From NCBI GenBank assembly GCA_011330545.1, contig DRQI01000183.1:1-6566 (forward strand): DNA of 6,566 bases. The letters are read 5' to 3'. Of this stretch, positions 1 to 5,139 are shown piece after piece. The stretch's first letter is position 1. Every line of letters starts with the position of its first letter. A model generated the notes under the pieces. The model made no database searches, was not told where the DNA came from, and was given only the letters and a program-made list of their open reading frames with translations. Origin of the DNA: Flavobacteriia bacterium (lineage in GTDB: Bacteria > Bacteroidota > Bacteroidia > Flavobacteriales > Flavobacteriaceae). A program made the position numbers and the translations under genes.

Positions 1-875
1 TAGATTTTAAGCAAGATAATTTTGACTGGAAAGTAAGGTTAGAGGGCAGCCAAAACCAACATACTTGGTTTCGTATTCTTGAAGGGTATAGAATCTTATC
101 TATTAAAAACGGGCAAACCGATTATCGATTTACCAAACTTACTTTTCCCGAGGCTAAATACCGATATTTTAGAGTATTTATCAATAGTAAAAACAATCCT
201 AAACTAAAGGCTGCCCGTATAACTTTTGATACTATTACTGATGCCTATCTCAAAAATTATCCCATACAAAAGGTAACAATTCATGATAAAAAATCGGCTA
301 AAAAAACTATTATTGATGTCCGGTTGAAAAATAAGGTACCGGTAAGTTTTCTCAATATTTCTATTGCTTCAACGTTTGATTATTACCGGCCGTTTACCAT
401 TAATTATTTAATTGACAGTGTAAAAACCGAGCAAGGTTGGCATCGAAACTATAGTACCCTAGCATCAAAAACAGTGAGTTCGTTTGAAAAAAATAATTTT
501 ACATTTAACGGTACTGTTTTACAACAATTACAACTTATTATTTATAATTATGACAATGAGCCTTTGAAAATTGACAGCCTTCAGGTAAAAGGCTATGGCC
601 ATCAATTAATAGCCCGTTTTACAAAACCGGCAACCTATTATTTGGTGTACGGCAATGCTACCATAAGAAAGCCTAATTATGATTTGAATTATCTTACGGA
701 TAAAATTCCCGATTCATTAACTACCCTAACCCTTAAAAATGAAGAGGTTATTGATAAAAAAGAAAATACCGGAGTTAAACCGTTGTTTACCGATAAAAAA
801 TGGTTGTGGGCCATTATGGTAATTATTATTTTGGTATTGGGCGGGTTTACGTTGAAAATGATACGAAAAAGTTGA
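1..875 (+). CDS. DUF3999-like membrane-anchored protein, 3' part only
   Basis: The reading frame is open from the left edge (first complete codon at 3) to a TGA at 873-875, so about 290 residues are visible and the N-terminus lies outside the window. An internal TTG at 324 could be mistaken for the start, but the protein-like sequence continues upstream of it. The first visible ~90 residues look like a beta-rich, discoidin-like region (WFRILEGYRIL, YRYFRVFIN). Around visible residues 212-225 there is a YYLVYGN...PNYDL motif, and residues 267-285 form one hydrophobic transmembrane segment followed by the basic tail KMIRKS. This layout of a large extracytoplasmic part, a YGN-type motif and a C-terminal anchor fits DUF3999. 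From family knowledge, DUF3999 genes often lie next to DUF2339 membrane-protein genes, and that partner would be upstream of the window. Function unknown. The family call rests on remembered motifs and is moderately sure; the existence of the gene is sure. Confidence 0.7.
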   Translation, partial: DFKQDNFDWKVRLEGSQNQHTWFRILEGYRILSIKNGQTDYRFTKLTFPEAKYRYFRVFINSKNNPKLKAARITFDTITDAYLKNYPIQKVTIHDKKSAKKTIIDVRLKNKVPVSFLNISIASTFDYYRPFTINYLIDSVKTEQGWHRNYSTLASKTVSSFEKNNFTFNGTVLQQLQLIIYNYDNEPLKIDSLQVKGYGHQLIARFTKPATYYLVYGNATIRKPNYDLNYLTDKIPDSLTTLTLKNEEVIDKKENTGVKPLFTDKKWLWAIMVIIILVLGGFTLKMIRKS

Positions 876-920
876 TTACCATCATCATAAGGCAGCTATT
901 ATTGGAAATATCTCAAAACC

Positions 921-1802
921 ATGATTACAGACATTGTAGAAATAAATAATTTTATCGTCTTAATTGAGCAATCTGATGAAGAAAAAACAATTGTAGAAAA
1001 ATGTGACCTTGACGATAAAGCCATAGGTTTTTCTGATGATAAAGTTATTGGCTTTTCGTTTTACGGCTCTGGTGATGTAGAAATTAGTATTAAAGGTAAG
1101 AATACTACTAAGACAATACAAAACTCAACAGGAATGGTTACATCTTTTTTTGGGAATAATAGAGTTAGGTTTGAACATAAAATATCACATAAAAAACCCT
1201 TGCGGTGTGTTAGTATTTTTTCAACATTTAAAAATCTCTATAAACTACCAAAACAAGAGATTGAAATTTTTAACAAATACCTCTATCAACTTGTAAATCC
1301 GGGAGGCGATTTTGTAGAAGGCCCCCGATTTTATATGACTCCTGATATGCAACAGGCTGTATCAAAAATTTTTAATACAACTTATAAAGGAGTGACGAGA
1401 ATGTTATTTTTAAAAAGTCAAATAACCGAACTACTTGCTCACTTTTTTGCATTAATTGCTCAGCCTGTTACCCATACCATCAATGATAGAGATACCGATA
1501 AGCTCTATCAAGCCAAAGAAATTATTATAAATCAAATTGTTGCCCCACCTTCTCTAAACGAGCTTTCAAAAATGATAGGCCTTAATAATTATAAACTCAA
1601 AAAGAATTTTAAAGAGTTATTTGGCGTGCCGGTTTTCAAATACTTACAACATGAACGCTTAAACAAAGCCCATAAGTTATTAAATAATAGCGATAAAAGT
1701 ATTCAAGAAGTGGCATGGATTGTTGGCTATGAAAGCCTCAGTTCTTTTTCAAATGCCTTTCTTAAAAAATTTGGCATACGGCCCAGTGATATAAAAAAAT
1801 AA
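921..1802 (+). CDS. AraC-family transcriptional regulator
   Basis: This 293-residue cytoplasmic DNA-binding protein has the usual AraC length and layout. Residues 1-180 are a divergent sensor/dimerisation half, somewhat like the PchR-type regulators of iron and siderophore genes (SFYGSGDVEISIKG near 46-59). Residues 193-293 are the DNA-binding half with two helix-turn-helix units: the first near 211-232 (SLNELSKMIGLNNYKLKKNF), the second near 260-283. The C-terminal AraC signature is clear: GY, then S-FS-AF, KFG and PSD at 269-290. Residues 31-46 are an 8-residue tandem repeat (listed separately). No Shine-Dalgarno is seen, as is normal for Bacteroidota. The 45-bp gap before it contains TATTATTG at 897-904, a weak -7-like box with a TTG 22 bp upstream, so it may have its own promoter. 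Its stop codon overlaps the first repeat of a putative operator in front of the NAD(P)H-binding gene, which suggests it controls that gene and its neighbour. The ligand is not predictable. Confidence 0.93.
   Translation: MITDIVEINNFIVLIEQSDEEKTIVEKCDLDDKAIGFSDDKVIGFSFYGSGDVEISIKGKNTTKTIQNSTGMVTSFFGNNRVRFEHKISHKKPLRCVSIFSTFKNLYKLPKQEIEIFNKYLYQLVNPGGDFVEGPRFYMTPDMQQAVSKIFNTTYKGVTRMLFLKSQITELLAHFFALIAQPVTHTINDRDTDKLYQAKEIIINQIVAPPSLNELSKMIGLNNYKLKKNFKELFGVPVFKYLQHERLNKAHKLLNNSDKSIQEVAWIVGYESLSSFSNAFLKKFGIRPSDIKK
1011..1058 (+). repeat. Tandem 24-bp coding repeat inside the AraC gene
   Basis: Two adjacent in-frame units, 1011-1034 and 1035-1058, encode DDKAIGFS and DDKVIGFS (residues 31-46). Seven of eight residues agree, while four of the seven conserved codons differ at the third base (gac/gat, ata/att, ggt/ggc, tct/tcg). 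That pattern points to an old duplication kept at the protein level rather than a recent slippage event. It falls in the N-terminal sensor half, where it would lengthen a beta strand or loop. Confidence 0.85.
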
Positions 1803-1838
1803 TCCGTTTCAAACAAATCTTACTCCTTTTCAAACAAA
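1801..1838 (+). promoter_or_regulatory. Putative AraC-type operator: two 17-bp direct repeats
   Basis: AATCCGTTTCAAACAAA (1801-1817) and ACTCCTTTTCAAACAAA (1822-1838) match at 15 of 17 positions, are in direct orientation, and start exactly 21 bp apart, i.e. two helical turns with a 4-bp spacer. This is the half-site length and spacing of classic AraC operators such as araI1-I2. The first copy begins inside the stop codon of the AraC gene, and the second ends about 20 bp before the -7-like box, where a -33 element would be expected. No good -33 TTTG is present, as would fit an activator-dependent promoter. The repeats are seen directly; binding by the adjacent regulator is inferred. Confidence 0.65.
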
Positions 1839-1858
1839 CTATCAAATGAAAATCGGTT

Positions 1859-1866
1859 CATTTTTG
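1859..1866 (+). promoter_or_regulatory. -7-like promoter box for the NAD(P)H-binding gene
   Basis: CATTTTTG matches the Bacteroidota -7 consensus TAnnTTTG at all positions except the first. It would put transcription start near 1873, about 23 nt before the ATG at 1896. The -33 position is occupied by the end of the second direct repeat rather than by TTTG, suggesting dependence on a bound activator. Confidence 0.45.
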
Positions 1867-1895
1867 CAGTAGTAATTATCTAAACAAAAATAACC

Positions 1896-2726
1896 ATGAA
1901 TAATAATAAGATTTTAGTACTTGGCGGAAAAGGGAAAACGGGTAGAAAAGTAAACGACAGATTGATAAAATTAGGGCATATCACCCGAATTGGTTCAAGA
2001 AATGAAGCTGTTCCCTTTGATTGGGAAGACGAAAATACTTGGCCGGATATTTTAGACGGTATCAATAAGCTATATATTACGTTTCAACCCGATTTAGCAG
2101 TACCAAGTGCCTTTAAAACAATAAAGAGATTTACTTCATTAGCTGTAAAAACAGGCATTCAAAAAATAGTATTGCTTTCAGGAAGAGGAGAAAAAGAAGC
2201 GCAACGCTGTGAGCAAATAATTATGAATACCGATGTAAACTGGACCGTTGTACGCTGCGATTGGTTTAGTCAAAACTTTAGTGAAAATTTTTTATTGGAG
2301 CCTATAGTAGCGGGACATGTAGCGTTGCCAAGAGCCAACATATTGATTCCTTTTGTTGATACAGATGACATTGCAGATGTAGTTGTAACGGCCTTGTTAG
2401 ATGATATACACACCCACAAAATATACGAACTCACAGGCCCGAGATTGTTAACTTTTGAGCAAGCTGTCAATGAAATTGCTAAAGTTACCGGTAGGAATAT
2501 AACATTTGAAGAAATTTCATTAAAGGCATACAAAAAAATGTTACGGGCACATCAAATACCCGAAGATTATATATGGCTAGTAAATTATCTCTTTAGCAAT
2601 GTCTTAGATGGCAAGAACTCATCTACTACAAACGACATTGAAATCGTATTGAAAAGAAAGGCCAAAGATTTTTCAGAATATGTAAAAGAAACTGCCGCTA
2701 CCAAAATATGGAATCCTGCTAAATAA
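1896..2726 (+). CDS. NmrA-type NAD(P)H-binding protein (atypical short-chain dehydrogenase)
   Basis: This 276-residue protein is predicted to be cytoplasmic, with no signal peptide. It starts with a Rossmann fold: KILVLGGKGKTGRKV, with the GGxGxTG dinucleotide loop at 10-16. Other typical NmrA-like elements follow in order: IVLLSGRGE (91-99), WTVVRCDWFSQNF (116-128), VDTDDIADVV (154-163), and YELTGPRLLTFEQA (177-190), which closes the core before a helical C-terminal region. The YxxxK catalytic pair of classical short-chain dehydrogenases is absent throughout, placing it with atypical members that sense NAD(P)H or reduce quinones or azo compounds, rather than standard alcohol dehydrogenases. 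The length is normal for the family. It follows the AraC gene across a gap carrying the putative operator and promoter, and precedes the flavodoxin gene by 107 bp with no terminator seen, so the two are probably co-transcribed. The exact substrate is unknown. Confidence 0.9.
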   Translation: MNNNKILVLGGKGKTGRKVNDRLIKLGHITRIGSRNEAVPFDWEDENTWPDILDGINKLYITFQPDLAVPSAFKTIKRFTSLAVKTGIQKIVLLSGRGEKEAQRCEQIIMNTDVNWTVVRCDWFSQNFSENFLLEPIVAGHVALPRANILIPFVDTDDIADVVVTALLDDIHTHKIYELTGPRLLTFEQAVNEIAKVTGRNITFEEISLKAYKKMLRAHQIPEDYIWLVNYLFSNVLDGKNSSTTNDIEIVLKRKAKDFSEYVKETAATKIWNPAK

Positions 2727-2822
2727 TAATTTCTGACAGTATTATTATTTGAAATTACTGACAATTTTATTGTGGATTTCAATTCAGATATTCGGGTATA
2801 ACTGCTTCCTCCATAAAAATAA

Positions 2823-2836
2823 CATTATCGATAATG
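2823..2836. repeat. Perfect 14-bp palindrome over the flavodoxin start codon
   Basis: CATTATCGATAATG reads the same on both strands, and its last three bases are the ATG start codon at 2834-2836. It could be a repressor or dimer site. As RNA it has too little loop to form a stable hairpin within one molecule. Chance is possible in AT-rich DNA. Confidence 0.8.
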
Positions 2837-3508
2837 AATGCAAATCAAACGCGACGAAATTTTCTTGCCATTAGCTCTAAAATACTTGCTGCTACTGTTG
2901 GCTTCATAACTTTTCAGAGATTCTTTTCTCTTCATAAAATGACTGATAACAATAATATTGTGCTTTCGAAACTATCAGGAAACTCTCAAGGCCATTCAAA
3001 AGAAAAATTTTTAGTTGCTTATGAAAGTAAATTCGGTTCGACAAAAGAGATTGCAGAAACTATCGGAAAAGTGCTCTCTGATCAAGGCAACACTGTTGAT
3101 GTTAAAAAAATTAGTGATATAGAAAATATAGTTCATTATAAGAATGTTGTTATCGGAAGTGCAATACAATATGATAAGTGGATGCCGGAAGCCAGAGAAT
3201 TCATCATGAAAAATGAAAAAATATTGTCAAAAAAAGCTGTTGACTTTTTTCTAGTTTGTTTAGTCCTCTCTAGAAAAGATGATAAAACCATTTTAAAAGC
3301 CAAGGGATATGCTACCAAAACCTTAAAACTTACCCCGACAATAAAAGTGAATAGTTTCGGTAAATTTGCAGGTGTATTAGACTATAGTAAAATGCCGTTT
3401 GCCCAACGGATTTTAGCTAAAGGCATATTTGCTGTTATTGGTGTAAAAGAAGGCGATTACAGAGATTGGCACGCCATTGAATCTTGGGCCAAAAATATTA
3501 GTTTTTAA
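2834..3508 (+). CDS. HemG-like flavodoxin-domain protein with a twin-arginine signal
   Basis: This protein has 224 residues. Residues 1-35 look like a Tat signal: TRRNFLA at 6-12 matches S/T-RR-x-F-L, followed by a hydrophobic stretch (about 12-27). No clear AxA cleavage site follows, so it may stay as a membrane anchor. The flavodoxin domain starts near 58 with the FMN-phosphate loop VAYESKFGST (61-70), then VVIGSAIQY (105-113). The later part resembles E. coli HemG, the menaquinone-linked protoporphyrinogen oxidase: KFAGVLDYSKMPFAQRI (177-193), ending in a DW...WA...I pattern (211-221). That suggests quinone-linked FMN redox chemistry. HemG itself has no Tat signal and is shorter by about the length of this extension, so a true haem-synthesis role is doubtful and no symbol is given. 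An internal ATG at 2939 (Met36) would give a cytoplasmic form, but the intact RR motif supports the longer start. It lies downstream of the NmrA-like gene and is probably in the same operon. Confidence 0.87.
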   Translation: MNANQTRRNFLAISSKILAATVGFITFQRFFSLHKMTDNNNIVLSKLSGNSQGHSKEKFLVAYESKFGSTKEIAETIGKVLSDQGNTVDVKKISDIENIVHYKNVVIGSAIQYDKWMPEAREFIMKNEKILSKKAVDFFLVCLVLSRKDDKTILKAKGYATKTLKLTPTIKVNSFGKFAGVLDYSKMPFAQRILAKGIFAVIGVKEGDYRDWHAIESWAKNISF

Positions 3509-3540
3509 AATTTTCATTATTAGGATTTGACTTGTTACTA

Positions 3541-3572
3541 ACCCCGAAAGGGTTTCAAACCCTTTTCGGGGT
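3541..3572 (+). terminator. GC-rich hairpin after the flavodoxin gene
   Basis: ACCCCGAAAGGG (3541-3552) pairs with CCCTTTTCGGGGT (3560-3572) with one bulged T, leaving the loop TTTCAAA, itself able to close further. It starts 32 bp after the stop codon and is the strongest GC hairpin in this AT-rich window. No T-run follows on either strand, so it is either an atypical terminator or a 3'-end mRNA-stabilising hairpin. Confidence 0.6.
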
Positions 3573-3853
3573 GTTGATTGCAAAAAATATGCAATTACGG
3601 TGAAAGAATTCAGAGCCGAAGAAATGTATTAGCCGTAAATTAAGAACAAACATTGGCCAGTAAACTTAGGCAATTTTCACATTGGATGCCCAATGCGGAA
3701 AACAAGAAAGGTAATACGCGTATTGAGCTCTTGTTTGCCGATAGAATATTTCTTACATTCGTAGCGTTGCTAAACGAAAGAGTATACTATCCATTGTGGT
3801 TATAAAACTTCTTTTAGCTAAAAATTAATATTTCTTTCTAATACATTAAACAC
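3573..3853. other. Gene-free region with clustered inverted repeats
   Basis: No convincing coding frame exists here. Instead several inverted repeats lie in a row: ATTGCA/TGCAAT (3577-3582, 3590-3595); TTACGG/CCGTAA (3595-3600, 3633-3638); CATTGG/CCAATG with a 4-nt loop (3680-3695); a 45-bp imperfect palindrome (3696-3740) touching the previous one; and TTCGTAGC/GCTA-aa-CGAA with a 3-nt loop (3758-3778). ACATTGG also occurs twice, at 3650 and 3679. The stretch from about 3680 to 3778 could be a structured RNA, a recombination site or a small decayed mobile element; the sequence alone does not decide. The last 70 bp, AT-rich, probably carry the promoter of the next gene, but no good TAnnTTTG box was found. 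Confidence 0.5.
3696..3740. repeat. 45-bp imperfect palindrome with a 12-bp perfect core
   Basis: The outer arms CGGAAAACAAG (3696-3706) and CTTGTTTGCCG (3730-3740) pair at 10 of 11 positions. The centre, AATACGCGTATT (3713-3724), is a perfect 12-bp palindrome. The two parts share the same centre (about 3718) and are separated by short unpaired stretches of 6 and 5 nt. The nested symmetry makes chance less likely than for a single short palindrome. Confidence 0.75.
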
Positions 3854-4372
3854 ATGAAAATTCAAAAATTTACGCTCGCCATTTTATTCCTGCTCTTTAT
3901 TAGCCAAACATTGTTTTCTCAAGAATTTACGATTCCGAAAAATGTAACACTCAAAAGTGATAGTGATTATAAAAAATATGAAAATGATGTATTACAGGGA
4001 ATTAATTGGCTGGAAAACACACCTATCAATCAACAAGTTGCCAAAAGAAAGAAAGTGAGTGCTTTCTTGTTACAATGGATGACCGGTACACCTAGTTTTT
4101 CTATAAAGATGCAGTCTTTTCAAATGGAATTGACAGAAAAGAATCCCGATTTATTAATATCATTTTTAGGAGGTTGGGCCAAGTATGCTTTAGAGAATCC
4201 CGCTGATAAAGACAATGAGCTCGCTGCAAATATAGCCGGATTTGAAAGCCTTATCAAGGTCTATACTTCTAATAAAGAAAACGGGATAAAAAAAGACAAG
4301 AAAGTTGAAAAATTGGCTAAGTTAGACAAAACCGGACTTGAAAAATGGGTGAGAAAGAAGCTAGGGCAATAA
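3854..4372 (+). CDS. Secreted protein of unknown function
   Basis: This 172-residue protein has a clear N-terminal signal peptide: basic MKIQK, a hydrophobic core at 7-17, and a likely signal peptidase I site near LFSQ-EF (20-25), a junction typical of Bacteroidota. No lipobox cysteine is present and the mature part contains no cysteine. The mature protein is charged and predicted largely helical. Its most family-like stretches are FLLQWMTGTPSFSIKM (71-86) and NPDLLISFLGGWAKYALENP (97-116); the last 30 residues are lysine-rich. I do not recognise a named family or any catalytic motif, although short helical secreted proteins of this shape are common in Flavobacteriaceae. It starts 75 bp after the repeat-rich region and converges with the lipoprotein gene across a 71-bp gap. 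In that gap only a weak GTATT/AATAC inverted repeat (4418-4438) could serve as a terminator. Confidence 0.82.
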   Translation: MKIQKFTLAILFLLFISQTLFSQEFTIPKNVTLKSDSDYKKYENDVLQGINWLENTPINQQVAKRKKVSAFLLQWMTGTPSFSIKMQSFQMELTEKNPDLLISFLGGWAKYALENPADKDNELAANIAGFESLIKVYTSNKENGIKKDKKVEKLAKLDKTGLEKWVRKKLGQ

Positions 4373-4443
4373 TACTATTTCTCAAAAAATAATCGTTAAC
4401 ACGTTTAATATATATCAGTATTTTGCAGTTTACAATACCCAAA

Positions 4444-4983
4444 TTATTCTAAAAACTGTGAAACAGAAAATGTCTGTTCTTTCGTGTTTATTGTAATAGC
4501 GTAGAATTTTTCCTGTAAAGCCTTGTCTGTAAACGTCAATGTTGTGATGTGTTTATTTTTAATTTTTTGATAATTGCCTTTTTTTATAGCTTCTTTTAAT
4601 TGAGGGTATTTAAAATCTTTTAACAATTTTGTAATCCAGAGCACCCGCTTGAAGATATACGTAGAATCGTTTTCAAAACGAATGGGTGTTGGCGTATGAA
4701 ATTCTGCAGCGGCCAAAAAGTGTATGCAGCCACCATGGGTAATAGTAAGTTTTTCACCATTAGGCAACTCTAAGGCTGCTTCTTTTTCAGTATCGTTCCA
4801 CGTATAGTTTTGAAGTTCTTTAATTCCTTTTAAGAAAGCATCGGTTTGTACGGTTCGGCTTACCAAACAGTCTTCTTTGACAGTGTCTTTGCTACTATTG
4901 GCCAATCGTTTATTTTTGACGGTTTCACAAGAAAAATGTAAGAATATGAAAGAGGCCAGTAGGAGTAATTGATATGGTTTCAT
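4444..4983 (-). CDS. Lipoprotein of unknown function
   Basis: This 179-residue protein begins with a lipoprotein signal: MKPYQ, a hydrophobic core (6-15), then LHFSC with the lipid-bearing cysteine at 19. Export to the periplasm and membrane anchoring follow from this. The mature part has two further cysteines, Cys39 and Cys86, that might form a disulfide; Cys86 lies in HGGC (83-86), next to FLAAAEFHTP. The rest alternates predicted strands and helices, with a basic middle (about 117-144) and a strand-rich end. I recognise no family and no enzyme motif. Transcription probably starts from its own promoter (box at 5002-5009), because a strong terminator separates it from the efflux genes upstream on the same strand. 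Confidence 0.82.
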   Translation of the reverse strand: MKPYQLLLLASFIFLHFSCETVKNKRLANSSKDTVKEDCLVSRTVQTDAFLKGIKELQNYTWNDTEKEAALELPNGEKLTITHGGCIHFLAAAEFHTPTPIRFENDSTYIFKRVLWITKLLKDFKYPQLKEAIKKGNYQKIKNKHITTLTFTDKALQEKFYAITINTKEQTFSVSQFLE

Positions 4984-5001
4984 TTTTCGATTTTAATCAA
5001 A

Positions 5002-5009
5002 CAAAGGTA
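5002..5009 (-). promoter_or_regulatory. -7 promoter box for the lipoprotein gene
   Basis: Read on the minus strand, this is TACCTTTG, a perfect match to the Bacteroidota -7 consensus TAnnTTTG. It would start transcription near 4995, about 12 nt before the ATG. The -33 region has only a weak TTTTA-like sequence. It lies between the upstream terminator and the gene, as expected for an independent unit. Confidence 0.6.
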
Positions 5010-5084
5010 GTAATACTTGCCAGTTAGTCGTATAAAATTCCATTCTTAACATTGAACTTCGATTTAAATCAGTTAACCGAATAT

Positions 5085-5117
5085 AAAAAAACCTCTTTCT
5101 ATTGCTAGAAAAAGGTT
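5085..5117 (-). terminator. Intrinsic terminator of the efflux operon
   Basis: In the minus-strand transcript, AACCTTTTTCTA (5117-5106) pairs with TAGAAAGAGGTT (5101-5090) over 12 positions with one G-U pair, closed by a GCAA tetraloop of the stable GNRA type, and is followed by five U residues (5089-5085). It lies about 20 nt after the stop codon of the adaptor gene. An alternative pairing is possible: AAAACCTC at 5138-5131 with the terminator's 3' arm, together with AGGTT-ACC-AACCT. Confidence 0.88.
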
Positions 5118-5139
5118 GGTAACCTATTTTGAGGTTTTA

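Noticed and set aside
324..875. A separate 183-residue gene starting at TTG 324
   Set aside because: The same frame is open to the left edge with protein-like sequence, so this is the interior of a longer gene.
2727..2833. A separate promoter for the flavodoxin gene
   Set aside because: TTTG (2748) and TATTGTGG (2768) were considered, but the spacing is only 16 bp and the -7 match is poor.
2834..3508. Calling the flavodoxin hemG
   Set aside because: The domain resembles HemG, but the Tat-type N-terminus and the absence of any haem-synthesis neighbour make the haem role unsupported.
3550..3562. GTTTCAAAC in the hairpin at 3541-3572 as a further copy of the AraC repeat
   Set aside because: Only nine bases are shared with the operator repeat, they form the tip of a palindrome, and there is no second half-site 21 bp away.
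3573..3800. Integron attC site or decayed transposon
   Set aside because: The inverted repeats are suggestive, but no integrase, transposase, target duplication or clear attC core motifs could be identified, so it is not called as a mobile element.
3686..3805. Short + strand frame of 39 codons from an ATG in the gene-free region
   Set aside because: It lies across the nested palindrome, has no recognisable start context or family, and its composition is explained by the inverted repeats; likely chance.
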